From positions 89,144,327-89,208,326 of the forward strand of contig CM060892.1 in assembly GCA_030762935.1 (NCBI GenBank): DNA of 64,000 nt, in the 5' to 3' direction. Positions 47,380-57,613 of this stretch are shown here, piece after piece. Each line of letters starts with the position of its first letter. The stretch's first letter is position 1. A model generated the notes under the pieces. The model was given only the letters and a program-made list of their open reading frames with translations, did not search any database and was not told where the DNA came from. This DNA is from Hymenopus coronatus. Its lineage: Eukaryota > Arthropoda > Insecta > Mantodea > Hymenopodidae. The position numbers and the translations under genes are program-made.

Positions 47380-48193
47380 AAATCTAATGAGTTACACATA
47401 CATGACTTTCTCCAACTGTCCTACACACAGATGTTATGCTTCTTTCTACACTAGTAATAGCAGAATGTACTTATTATTCAGTCCCTTATAAGTAAAAGGA
47501 AACTAAAGGAATGCGCTATGCTAAAATGATAGTCAAATGTTTTAAAAACTATCGTTATGTGATTGTCACTGAAATTGGCTTCTTTGCTTGGCCAGGAGTA
47601 GAAACAAAGAAAACCGGACATTTCCATCGGAGAAAAGTATATTTTAAAATTAAAACCAATTGGAAACGGTCAACTCTAGAACAAAAATGCATATGCATTA
47701 ATTGTATGTTTTAACGAGAGCTACATTGTTTGTGTAGCAAGTCCTTGTCTATCTCTTACGGTTTAACCGTTATGCAAAGTTCTGCAAAAATCAAGCAGAA
47801 TAAAGTGCTCTTCAGAAAATTCAAAATATACATTTTATCCGTGTTGTAAATAACTTTAAAATACGGTATTCTAATCAAAATCGTTAGAGCTATTTGCTGA
47901 AAAATAAAATTTAAAATGTTTTCCTATGGAAGGGATAATTTTTCTTGAAAAGCTTTGTGTCGCATCCCTGGAAGACAAATTTATATACCATGTTTGGTAT
48001 TTAACAGTCTTTCAGTTTTTGAGCTATGCTGTCTACAGACACACATACACGGATCTTTTTCTAGAAATGCTTCTTTGGATTCAGGGGGTCTCAAAGTATA
48101 TATTTCCGGCGAAATCTCGGTTTCAAATTTTTGGGTGAAATACAATACATAGGTACCTTCTCTATACACCATATACTTAGTATGTATAGAAGG
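47380..48193 (-). repeat. R1 repeat, near full length
   Basis: The reverse copy starts TCTAATGAGTTACACATACA, TGACTTTCTCC. The CAGAGGCTATTCCCAG core is shortened to CTTCAGAAAATTCAA at 47810. The CA tract is almost gone (48040-48050). It ends with the palindrome and GTATAGAAGGGG, followed by an A run (48196-48219). Confidence 0.82.
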
Positions 48194-48218
48194 GGAAAAA
48201 AAAAAAAAAAAGAAAAAA

Positions 48219-48385
48219 ACGGCTGGTCCCGAAACTCAATCATTAGAGCAACTGCCTACTGTGTGAGGGTCACGAGTTTTGATTCCCTAACCTCCTCAGA
48301 GTCTGAAGTGTGAATGTGTATATTATCTAATGAATAAAATCTAAAGAAAAACGAAACTCAATGACAACAATACACACGTTAATGC
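48219..48385 (+). repeat. SINE-D copy 2
   Basis: The head GGCTGGTCCCGAAACTCAAT, TTAGAGCAACTGCC and the B-box-like CACGAGTTTTGATTCCC are followed by GTGTGAATGTGTATATTATC and CTCAATGACAACAATACACA. It lies directly after the A run at the R1 end. Confidence 0.62.
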
Positions 48386-48609
48386 TGTTAGGTAATATGC
48401 TCCAAACAGAAGTGCCTCCATACAGTTGAAGGCGCGGGAGATCTATCCACTGATAACATAATTGGCTTATAGCATAAATAGGTGTTGTTTTTTTTTTTTT
48501 TTTTTTGTGTAGTTTTAACGTCCTTTAACCTGGTTTGGTCATATCGGACGATGAATGCAATTGATGATATGATGCTCAAATAATCTTGGAGTCCATGGAG
48601 CTTAAAGTA

Positions 48610-48848
48610 GCCGGTCCCCATGGCCGCGCTCGCCAAGGCGTCTCGCTTTGGTGTTTCGCGGCGCAGGGGATCGTGGGTTCGAGTCCCGCCTTGGGCATGG
48701 GTGTTATATGTTTGTGTATGTGTGTGTAAAAAGTAAAACAGAAATTCAGTAATCACAGTAAACAAATTAGGTAAATAAAAAGTAGGGTATACAGTGTCGG
48801 AGTCCCGATTAGACTCTGGAACTGTATTTAAAAAAAAAAAAAAAAAAA
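48610..48848 (+). repeat. SINE-B copy 3 (tRNA-derived)
   Basis: This is the cleanest SINE-B: head CCATGGCCGCGCTCGCC, B box GTGGGTTCGAGTCCCGCC, body TTGGGCATGGGTGTTATATG, the GGAGTCCCGATTAGACTC block and an A tail of about 20 at 48829-48848. It abuts an inverted SINE-C. Confidence 0.87.
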
Positions 48849-48995
48849 GTTACTGGACATTCGTCTTCTCAGGATAAGGGAAAACCCCGAACAAAAAACT
48901 TACCCGGGTAACTCACCCTAAGCGAGATTCGAACTCACAACCTTTTGAACGTGAGGCAGACATGCTACCACCACGCTACCCAGGGGGGCTATAAA
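48849..48995 (-). repeat. SINE-C copy 2, inverted
   Basis: On the minus strand: GGGTAGCGTGGTGGTAGC (A box), GTGAGTTCGAATCTCGC (B box), then GGGGTTTTCCCTTATCCTG and AGAAGACGAATGTCC. The 3' part is missing where the SINE-B tail begins. Confidence 0.78.
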
Positions 48996-49086
48996 TAGGT
49001 TTATTATTTGGAAAAAACTTTGCGTTTTCAATAGATATAATTTTTGTGTACTACCTTAATAATACTTTTATTAATAACATTAGTGT

Positions 49087-49372
49087 TAGTAATAAGATAG
49101 AGTCAAACTGAAAAATGCAATGCCATTTGAACTACGGATCCCCTTGTTTCTGTCTAGTTGTTGACCACTGAGCTATTATAGCAACATGCCGGTACGCCAC
49201 TAAGTTCTCCATTTTTTCTGGTAAACCACAAGGAGATCTCAAATTACTTTGACATCTCATATATCAATGGCGACTTACAAAATCCATGTGTATTATATTC
49301 CGAGCTTTTTATTTAATAAATTATTAGGTAAATTAATGTGAATTAATCGTTTTTTCACATCAATCTATGTAG
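49087..49372 (+). repeat. RX repeat copy
   Basis: Contains TAGAGTCAAACTGAAAAATG, CACTGAGCTATTATAGCAAC, AACCACAAGGAGATCTC and AATTAATGTGAATTAATCG in the order seen at 3.53-3.80 kb, here without the inverted second arm. It is joined to a reverse R1 half. Confidence 0.6.
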
Positions 49373-49737
49373 ATTGTCATATAAATATCTTTAATATGCT
49401 GTATTATAATCAAAATCGTTAACGTCATTTTTGAAAAAATCAAATTTCGGACATCTTTTCATGAAAGGGAAAAATTGTAATGTCTTGTAAACCTTCGTGT
49501 CGCATCCTTGGAGGATACTAAACTTAAATACATAGTTTAATATTTGACGCACTTTTCGATGTTTTTTTTCGCGCGCACGCACGCACACACACACACACAC
49601 ACATACATAAACATGTTTCCAAATATGCATTTTTTGAATTCAGAGGATGTCTAAACCTGTGCTCCACTCTCATATTCACCGGAAATATACCTTCTCTACC
49701 TATTATATAGGCTGTACATAAACGCTAGAGAAATTAA
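49373..49737 (-). repeat. R1 repeat, 5' half
   Basis: The reverse copy begins in the body and has GTGTCGCATCCTTGGAGG at 49498. A (GC/CA)n tract lies at 49570-49602. It ends CGCTAGAGAAATTAAAAA. Confidence 0.78.
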
Positions 49738-50132
49738 AAAGCGTGTAGCGTGTGTATTTGTGATACACTCAAAGACATTAAAAAATACTTATCGTAAGAC
49801 GGGGTCTTTTCGTTGCCTAGGCCCATGCTTTTCACCCGTTTGCTATGCTTCTTAAAGCATAGTGTGTCTGTAACGTTACTGAAGGAAAGGGTTGGACAAT
49901 AAACGTAACTTGCTACAAATGGAAGTTCTGAGTTGCGAACTGTGATCCCTAAACTTTCTAGTAGGACAATATTCCACCCTTCTCACTGGGTGATACATTT
50001 TTCTCTGCGCCACATATTGAAATTCTAATATCAAGGTAATTCGGTCACGGGGTGCATTAAATTAACACACTGCTTATACAGGATAATGTGATCTGAGGGA
50101 GCATCGAGCGGGTTCAGGAATGAAAGGGTGGA

Positions 50133-50420
50133 TTGTCCAATCAGTTTTGCCTTTATTTTACTCGCGTAGTATGTTGTACAGAGCGGCAACAAATGAAAAT
50201 CGTGGTAAGATCTGAGCCCACATCGAACGTTCACATTTTCAGCGAAATCACAGTGCTACGCATATTTTTATTGTGGGTGAGTGTACAACGGTTCCACGAC
50301 GGTCGGGACAGCGTGAAAGACGCGCAACGACGAGGGAGGCCGGAGACATTCACATTGCTAAGCCTGCGTGTAAAGAACTCTGCAATAACGATTCTTCTTC
50401 CTACGTCTGTCAGTTTGTAG
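50133..50420 (+). pseudogene. mariner-like transposase N-terminal remnant M5
   Basis: In one frame, QRFHDGRDSVKDAQRRGRP at about 50290-50346 matches the mariner linker between the two helix-turn-helix motifs ('kRF..GReSveDd.RsGRP'). The preceding residues (MKIVVRSEPTSNVHIFSE) sit where the first helix-turn-helix should be but are poorly conserved. Nothing of the catalytic domain follows. Only about 95 residues are open. The call depends on this one linker motif. Confidence 0.45.
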
Positions 50421-50747
50421 CTGTATCATAGAGAGAGCAATACAACTGTATACAACGAGAGGTTCTGAAGCATTGGAATAAAGACACTTGTAGTCTAAAA
50501 CTTTGAATTTATAAATATATTTCGTTAATGTGGTGCCAGAGGTGGGATTGAACACAAAAATGGGAAAGCTTTCTAGACGAAGGTGAACTCCGCAATGAAG
50601 AAGATGGATATAAAAATAGGAATGGAAAAGATGGAGGAGATAAATCCAGAATGAAAGAAGTGAAATTCGGAGTGGAGAATATGGCAATGAATTAATTACT
50701 GTTATTTGCGCGATGAAAAAGATTAAAACTGAATTATGGACAAAAAT

Positions 50748-51344
50748 CTACGAACTACTAACTTTTCGGCATGAAGAACGTTTTAATAGTTTGGTGGAAA
50801 GGTCGAACACCTTAATGCCTGGAGGTCGTCCGGTAAGGAAAATGTTCTGGCGGGAATAATTAATGACCACGCCAAGAAACTGACCATCATGTTGGTAAAG
50901 ATGTCCATCGGAAGGCCTTAGGACTTGAAGGTTGAGACGCCAGGATGGCAACTGCAACGTCAAACCACCCAAATACAATGGGACGACAAATTCCGAGTCA
51001 TCCTCAAACATTTTCCAACTGTCGCCACTCACAACCAATGCTGCGTAGAGAAGAAAGCCGTACGTCAGCTTCCAAGGACGAATGCCAGAAGTAATGAATG
51101 CGATTCCTAGGTGGCGGTGTTCGTGGAAAACTTGGAGGACCACGAGAACCGCAGCCTGTCGCAGACAACTCAAGTCACGACTGTAGCAGCCAGGGAGACG
51201 ATGAAGGAATTCGTGCGATAAAAGAACAACTGGTCGTAAACCTCCAGTTACAGGTCGCAGGAGGCTGACCACTCCGTCGTTGACGGGGTGCACGACGAAA
51301 GATACGCCTGATGCATGACGACAATAATACAATCCATAAGTCGT
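50748..51344 (-). CDS. unidentified open frame, about 200 codons
   Basis: This is the longest open frame in the window that is not explained by a repeat. It is stop-to-stop on the minus strand (an in-frame TGA just upstream of about 51345, end at 50748) and has no ATG near its beginning. It would therefore have to be an internal exon or a decayed coding fragment. The composition is GC-richer than the surroundings and contains hydrophobic stretches (RQAAVLVVLQVF, LTYGFLLYAALVV) and a tail GRPPGIKVFDLSTKLL. A second minus frame just upstream (51175-51402) is also hydrophobic (ISILGVTLNDLWIVLLSS), so one gene with a frameshift is possible. I do not recognise the family. Membrane-receptor fragment is a guess only. 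Confidence 0.3.
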   Translation of the reverse strand, partial: TTYGLYYCRHASGVSFVVHPVNDGVVSLLRPVTGGLRPVVLLSHEFLHRLPGCYSRDLSCLRQAAVLVVLQVFHEHRHLGIAFITSGIRPWKLTYGFLLYAALVVSGDSWKMFEDDSEFVVPLYLGGLTLQLPSWRLNLQVLRPSDGHLYQHDGQFLGVVINYSRQNIFLTGRPPGIKVFDLSTKLLKRSSCRKVSSS

Positions 51345-51399
51345 TAAGGGTCACACCGAGGATGGAAATAGTCAACCTAACAGCTTCACCCACATCGAA

Positions 51400-52762
51400 C
51401 ACTAAGAATATTCGCTACGACAGACAGTGCGATAATGACCACAGCTTAGTTTTGGGTTCCGAAGCGCACAGAGTTACGAGCACACAGAGCAGTTAGCGGT
51501 ATAAAGAGGGTAATGGGGAGGGTTTTGTAGCGTAAACGCGCACTCTTTGAGATATAATCTCTTCCAAAAGTAGCTCATTACATATATCAACATTATATAC
51601 ATCGTTCCTAATTTCTAAAGTAATACAATAAAACAATTATTTCATAATTATATTAGTAAATAAAAACTCTTGTACTTTTACAAGTGAAAGTACAAACTCG
51701 ATACAAAACATTCAGGATAATATTGTGCAGAGCTTAGAAAAGACAATGAACATAAGTCAATCAAACTCACTCAGAATTCATTGCAGTAATTACAAGCTAC
51801 ATCTTTACTGTATCGAAAGAAAAGGCTTTTCTCCTGTCACTCAAAATTGTTGAGTAATCCACAAGTTTGTTCAGTGCCGAACCATCCTTTCATAGTTTCA
51901 ATCTACGCTCTAATTTCAGTGTTCACTGGTTTATCTACTAGCAGAGAGCAAGTCAGGCCAGTCAGAGAGCAATGCTAGATCCTGCAACATGTTTCGAAAC
52001 GGCTACTCCATCTCGTCATAGTTATACTCTGTGTGCACCTAACCTCAATCCCGCAATTTCGTGATCCCGGACCGAGCTCTAATGTCGTATTCTAAAGTAT
52101 TTTTCACAGCATGATGACCCTGACTTTGAAGTTAGCGTTTGCGGTATTTCTGTTTAACGGTTAGGGTGTGTACGGCTGAAAACCAACCCTCGCTGTTGCC
52201 AAGATTTAAACTTACTGGCCCCTTTACTAAGGCGCAATTCTCGACTTGCAAGCAGTCTTTCCAGGAAACAAATTTTACTACGTCGCCTCTCACCCCTAGC
52301 AAAGAGTTGTATTTTGTTTGCTAATGGTTATTACCCTGTTATAGGAGGAAGCGGTCCCGTTTAAGGGCCATCATGTTTTGGAAAAAAAAAAAAAAAAACA
52401 CTACTTCTCAAAGTTGAATATGGACACAGAGTTCCACGAGTGTAGTTTAATTAGAGAGTGAGAGCAGTTTTCAGTTTTATAGAGCGTCGAAGTTACGAAA
52501 GAGAAGCTCTACTGTAAGATTAGAATAAAAGCTATTTATAACACCAGAATTTGAAGTAATAACATTATTTTGTTACATACAAGTAGCTTATGTTAAATCA
52601 AAATTTTAATGTATGTTTTAATATTTTAATCTCATTGTTATCGTTATTCTATGGATGTCGCGAGGAGCAAAGAAACAAAAATGAGGTCGGAAGTAAGAGC
52701 CAGGCAAGTAGCACCACACTTGGGAGTCACCTCGCTTAAGACACAGAACAAGTTAATGTCAC
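51400..52762. other. AT-rich stretch, nothing recognised
   Basis: No R1 or SINE block was recognised. There is an A run at 52381-52398 and otherwise ordinary sequence. Confidence 0.4.
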
Positions 52763-52765
52763 GTC

Positions 52766-52800
52766 TGTGTGTGTGTGTGTGTGTGCGTGTGTGTGTGTGA
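52766..52800 (+). repeat. (GT)n microsatellite outside R1
   Basis: An imperfect TG run in a GC-richer setting without R1 blocks on either side. It is one of the few TG tracts not inside R1. Confidence 0.85.
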
Positions 52801-53569
52801 GTGAGGGGGGCATGGGAATTCCATCAGGCAGCATGCGTCCCCCATCCCTTCTGCTACTTCTGTTCCCACCATCAGTGCAGGTTAGCTCCGTTCGTCAGGC
52901 GGCATCCAACATGAAGACGAAAATGCAAATTGGATCCCTCATTTGCTATACGGGCAACGTTTATGAATGGGATCTGCATCTATGAAATTTCTATTAGGAT
53001 TCCGTCTTCCCTCTCCTCCCCCAGCCCGTTTTCTTGTCTCTTATTATATACCATTCCACCACACCCCCGTTTAACCACAGTTAGGAGGGGGAGGAGAGGT
53101 AATAATTCTCCAAATGTGTACAGTTTAGCAGCGTGCTGCTACATTCATCCATTGGCTGCTTCCTTTCTTCTCAGCTGTAAACTTCCCTCAGAAAACAAAA
53201 ATAAGGGTTCGGTTCCCAGATGTGCACATGCCACTTGCATAAACACAAAGATTAATTCATTTTCCGGTGTTTAACTCTTTGCTCAGGAGTTGCAGTGGAG
53301 ATTGTTTGAGCAAATTCTCTCAGAAATATTTGGATGTTTTCATAGTGACATATACTGTATTTCCTCAGTAATGGCGGAGTTAATATGTTCTGTAACTAGT
53401 ATTTATAGACACAGTTAAAGTCACAGAAGTTAAAACTAGTCTAAATCCATCAGTTTTCTGAACCAGAGATGAGAGTTTTTAAATAACAGACGTTTTTGCC
53501 TTTAAAGAGCTTGCAAATCTGAAAATTGGAAAATCCACTATACTAAAGATATCTTGGTTTTAAAATTTA
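52801..53569. other. unclassified, GC-richer at 52800-53260
   Basis: Short open frames (52767-52985, 52930-53274) have no recognisable domain. This may be a unique host sequence. Confidence 0.3.
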
Positions 53570-53638
53570 AAATTTTCGGGCTGTTTTGCCGTGGTCTGTA
53601 GGTTAAAATATGTTTAGTTAAAATATTTCTACCTAACG

Positions 53639-53669
53639 TTTCGTCCCTATCTGTGAGGGACATCTTCAG
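53639..53669 (-). ncRNA. hammerhead-ribozyme-like core in the Penelope-like 3' region
   Basis: On the minus strand the core CTGAAGA (53669-53663, fits CUGANGA) is followed by a 6-bp stem GTCCCT/AGGGAC with loop CACAGAT, then GAAA (53642-53639). GAAAC, GTTAG, GTA after the core could form a minimal 2-bp stem III with a UA cleavage site. Stem I pairing with the upstream CATTGCCT is poor, so self-cleavage in this copy is doubtful. Hammerhead motifs are established in Penelope-like elements. Confidence 0.6.
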
Positions 53670-53783
53670 AGGCAATGCACTCACGTCGCTAACTCGGAAA
53701 GAATTCTATCAGTGCGGGTTATAGCCAGTATATATATACTCGGGCACTGGTGGGCGGGGTCAAGTGGACAGGTTCTGGTTTGT

Positions 53784-54250
53784 TTATTTGGCCTGGAGGT
53801 TGCGGAGCTGGGAAAGTATAGGGAACCAGGTGGAGTTTAATTTAAGTCCTTCGTCTTTGTTGAAGTTGTTGGTGTTTTTATAAATCTCAATGGCCTCTCT
53901 GTATAAACGGGGAAAATAATCTTTAGTCGTAGCTATAACCTCTACCTTATTATATTGCATACGGTGGTCATCCAAAGATAAAACATGTTGTGCCACGGCT
54001 GATTTTTTTGTTTGTCCGAGGCGGCAGTTTCTTTTATGTTCTGTAATGCGTGTGTTAATGCTACGCTTTGTAGTGCCGATGTAAACTTGGCCACATGTGC
54101 ACGGGATTTTGTAAACACCAGATTTTGAAAGTGGATCGAGTCGGTCTTTAGCTGATTTGAGGTACTGTTTTATTTTAGTTGTCGGCATGTATATAGGTTT
54201 CACGTGTTGTTTCTCTAAAATCTTGCCAATACGATCAGTTATGTTTTTTT
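53784..54250 (-). pseudogene. GIY-YIG endonuclease domain of a Penelope-like element
   Basis: From the reading-frame segment starting at 54203 (residue 1), the domain shows GVY at residues 29-31 (the GIY position), CTCGQVYIGTT at 35-45 (YIG at 41-43), Arg52 and His56 in RSINTRITEH, and the metal-binding Glu103 in YREAIEIYK. NKDEGLKLNSTW follows at 115-126. All key residues of the nuclease fold are present, and the C-terminus ends naturally at 53784. The frame stays open upstream to about 54250 (TDRIGKILEKQHVKP), where a run of A on the coding strand gives a frameshift. Before it, in another frame, comes NGYTKKDIDRA and FLPYI, typical of the RT-to-nuclease connector. The RT itself is missing, so the fragment cannot retrotranspose. 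Confidence 0.88.
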
Positions 54251-54399
54251 ATATATGGCAAGAATACTTTATTTTTATACGTCGATGCCTCCCTAGTTCT
54301 GGTGTTGATCTTTCTGGGACGTATTGCTCGATCGATATCCTTTTTAGTGTACCCATTATACAGTGTACCCATTGTACAAAAGACGCTACTGTATAATGG

Positions 54400-54629
54400 G
54401 TTTTGTATTTAAGGATTTTTTGGTTTTTGAGCTATCTGTCCAAAGACACACGAACCCGCACAAACACACTTAGAGACACACGATGTATTTATACTTTTTA
54501 TACACGTGCTATGAACACGTTTTTCTAAAAATTCCTTTTGTAGGACTCAGAGACCTCAAAATATATATTTCCGGTAAAATATTGGCATTGAACTTTTAAG
54601 CGGAATACAATACTTTCTCTATACACTAT
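54400..54629 (-). repeat. R1 repeat, 5' quarter
   Basis: The reverse 5' part runs from TTTTGTATTTAAGG through a decayed CA region (54447-54483) to ACTTTCTCTATACACTATG. It is joined at 54630 to the chimeric segment described next. Confidence 0.72.
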
Positions 54630-55198
54630 GTTAGTGGGTATCGGCTGGAGGGTTGTCGCGATTTTTCTTGTTAACCCTAACATCAAACGGCTTGCCATCT
54701 TCAATTCAATTCTTTCTTGTATTAAACATATTTACCTGACAAATAATATGCATATCTTGAATTTCCTGGGAATAGCCTCTGAAGACTATTTTATACTGGA
54801 TGAATTTTATGGAATTTTGAATAGCTACTAAACCGTAAGAGATGGAAAAGAAAATCTTACCACACAAAAATGTAGAGCAGGTTAAAACACACAATATATT
54901 TTGATATACACATTTTTTTTTCGTCATGTTTTTTTAGTTTTTGCGATATTCCTGGTTTTTTAGTTTAAGCTTTGAAAAACTTGCTTTTCTCATACAGGAA
55001 TTTGTTAACTTCTGTCCATACAAACAAAGAAAATTCAGTCACACCTTATTTCCCTTCTACTTACAAGAAAACAAGTAATAAGACTATTGCTGCTATTTTT
55101 TTCTCGATTAGAATGAAGTAAATAGAAGCATAAGCTTTTTAACAATAATTTGTTGCAGAGATGTAGAGAAAGTCATGTGAATGGAATACGTCATATAT
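54630..55198 (+). repeat. chimeric R1: unrelated 5' segment fused to the R1 3' half
   Basis: The first approximately 80 bp (TTAGTGGGTATCGGCTGGAG, GGTTGTCGCGATTT) are not R1. From ATTCAATTCTT and TAAACATATTTACCTGAC onward the sequence is a normal forward R1 3' half, with GGGAATAGCCTCTGAAGAC at 54770, ending AGAAAGTCATGTGAATGG. The same 5' segment fused at the same R1 position occurs at 58.3 kb, so this is a distinct subfamily. Confidence 0.75.
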
Positions 55199-55344
55199 TT
55201 TTTTGTACTGCCAATAAAAGAAACATTTATACAAAGTTTCATTCAAATGTGTGTTTTTATTCTGGATATGTTAATTAACTTTTTCGACTTAATTAACTAA
55301 ATTCATAATCTATTTCTTTCTCAGAATTAAGCTAAATACATCAA

Positions 55345-55831
55345 TATTACTTTCTTTATACAGACTAAGCATATTGTAGGCAGCGAAAGTATTTATTTCA
55401 CTCAAACATTGGACAACGAAATTTCAACGGAAATATGATTAGAGGTCCCCTAATTCCAAAAAAGCGTTTTAGAAAAAGTTCCGTTTGTGTCTGTGGACAG
55501 CTCAAAACAGCAAAGACCGTTAAATATTAAATTTGGTGTTTAAATTTGTTATCTTCCAAGGATATAACACGAAGATTCTCAAAACAATTCCCCTCCCTAA
55601 CTATTATTTTGAGCATTTTGGTTTTTTTTTCAAAAATTATTAATATACGGCATTTCAATCTAAATCATTAAAGATATTGCTGTGTCAAATAAAATGTATC
55701 TATTGAATTTTCTGGGAATAGTCTCAAAGCGCATATTTCCAGGGAAATCTCAGTATCAAATTTTTGGTTTGAATAGAATACCTTCTCTACCCACTATGCA
55801 CATTGTACATACGTGATACGGAAAGTAAAAA
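55345..55831. repeat. R1 fold-back element, two 5' ends facing outward
   Basis: A forward R1 5' half (ATTACTTTCTTTATACAG, GGAAATATGATTAGAGG, 55345 to about 55720) passes at GAATTTTCTGGGAATAGTC into a reverse 5' end (TTTCCAGGGAAATCTCAG to ACGGAAAGTAAAAA). The 3' half is absent. Confidence 0.68.
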
Positions 55832-56556
55832 TACTTATTTTAGATACCGTAAAATTATCGTGTTATTTAACAGTCTCTTATTATTTTTAATATCTCTCAA
55901 CTAATGTTTCCATGTATCTTCATACAGTTATATTCATTGAAAATTTCTTAATATATATTTACCAGCATTTCATTGAATTAAAAGCACACAATTGACAATA
56001 TGGACGATTTCTAGGGTATGTTTACTGAACTCTCTGAACATGAATGGGAAATGCTGTAGAAAATTGTATCCTTGCTTTTTTGCAATTGTTATAAAGTAAA
56101 AATTATAAGTTAGTTTAAATTAGTGTGAAATTAAGAATCCCTATAGTTGTCCAAAAACTGCATCTTCCACTTTACAAAAGGCGTTCATTCTAACCTGGGA
56201 TGATATTGCTGTTAAAATATTTCACAATTAAAATTCACAAAAATGTACCTATAAAATATAAAGAAGATACGATAAAACGCATGTCAAAATCCAACTATTT
56301 TGTCTAATAAAATATGAAACAATTTTTCTGCCACTTTCTATAAATAAGAAAAACTCTTCTTAGGCTGGCATAAACATAAGAGTCGATGGCTTGCATGTTG
56401 GATTGTTTTCTGTTCCCGACATAATAAAGAGACATAAAACGCACATGGAAGTGTTTACGAACTGCATGCACGTAACGAGAATGTTTACTCCGGAAAAAAT
56501 AGTTGGTAACGCCTGATCTATATAATCACAACATTTTGAAATATACTTTTGTGCAA
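55832..56556. other. AT-rich stretch, nothing recognised
   Basis: Only short open frames are present, and no repeat block was recognised. Confidence 0.4.
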
Positions 56557-56670
56557 TTTTACTTTCTCTATCGCGTGCCTGTACTTTCTCTATCACATAT
56601 TTGGAATAGTAATTTCACGAGAAATACATGTTTGGTTACTACTAGAATAAGAACAAAAGTATATTAAAGT
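56557..56670 (+). repeat. R1 5' fragment with a duplicated terminus
   Basis: TTTTACTTTCTCTATCGCG and GTACTTTCTCTATCAC occur 24 bp apart, giving two R1 5' termini in tandem. A short body segment (AATTTCACGAGAAATACATG) follows. Confidence 0.6.
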
Positions 56671-57331
56671 TCGCGCGGGCGTATATGTGAACAGCAACCT
56701 GTTCAGACAAACAGACTATTCTCGCAAAGGATAATTATTTTATCTAAATTATGCTGATATAAACATTAGCAGAAAGTTTCTTATTATTTTAAACCTTGTA
56801 AACAGAAGGGGAATAAAGAAATAGTCAAATCTTTAAAAGCTATCGCTATGTTAAACAATAAAATGAAATTATGATCTCTCTGTACGACTAGGAGTAAAAC
56901 AAAAACGGTATGAAACGAAATATGACTTCCCGTTTGAGACAAGCCGGAGGTGTTTTAAATTAAAACCAATAACAAGAAAAATACCTTGGAGTCTGTTAAA
57001 TCTACAAAAACATATGTTTTTGTTTTAAACATCTATAATGTTGTGTAGTAGTTTTTGGTCTATGGTTTACCGGTTTACCAGTTTACCAGTTAACACAAAT
57101 GTCATCCAAAATAAAGAGGTCTTCAGAGACTATTCCAGAAAATTAAATATATACATTTAAAATATCTTAAACATGTGCTACTTTAATCAAAATCTTTGAC
57201 CTATTTTAAGTAAAATTTCTATTTTCGGAATATGTTCCATGTAAAACGTAGTTGGGGAAACGGGGATTGTTTTGGAAGTATTCCTGTGTAACCTTGGAAG
57301 ATATTTCACCTAAATGCCAAGTTTTGTATTT

Positions 57332-57343
57332 AACGGACTTTTC
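57332..57343. repeat. target-site duplication, left copy
   Basis: AACGGACTTTTC precedes the SINE and is repeated exactly at 57602-57613 after its A tail. A 12-bp duplication is what LINE-driven target-primed insertion leaves. Confidence 0.93.
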
Positions 57344-57601
57344 CGCCGTGGCCGAGTGGTTAGACCACTAGCCTCTCACCTAGACGGCCGGGGTTCGATC
57401 CCAAGCGACCGCATGTGAGATTTGTGGTGGACAAAGCGGCGCTGGGGCGGGTTTTCTCCGGGTACTCCGGTTTCCCCCGCCATCGCATTCCACCGGTGCT
57501 CCATCATCATTCATGTATCATCAGTGTCACCGCCTGCGATGCCATTAGTAGTTAAAGCGGGCGTTAAACACTACCAAAAAAAAAAAAAAAAAAAAAAAAA
57601 A
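57344..57601 (+). repeat. SINE-A copy 4, complete, in R1
   Basis: Head CGCCGTGGCCGAGTGGTTAG, B box GGGGTTCGATCCC, body TGGTGGACAAAGCGGCGC, TTTTCTCCGGGTACTCC and CATTCCACCGGTGCTCC. The end is GGCGTTAAACACTACC followed by an A tail of about 26. Flanking 12-bp direct repeats mark both boundaries, so this copy defines the full length of the family (about 230 bp plus tail). Confidence 0.95.
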
Positions 57602-57613
57602 AACGGACTTTTC
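57602..57613. repeat. target-site duplication, right copy
   Basis: Exact repeat of 57332-57343 immediately after the A tail. Confidence 0.93.

Larger units (their letters stand above)
53570..54378 (-). mobile_element. Penelope-like element, 5'-truncated 3' end
   Basis: Minus-strand fragment containing the end of the reverse transcriptase connector, a GIY-YIG endonuclease domain, and a 3' non-coding region with a hammerhead-like RNA core. The upstream limit is near 54378, where the element is cut and an R1 5' half begins. The 3' limit is near 53570 after CACGGCAAAACAGCCCG. Penelope-like elements are the retroelement class that joins an RT to a GIY-YIG nuclease, and 5' truncation is usual for them. 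Confidence 0.82.
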
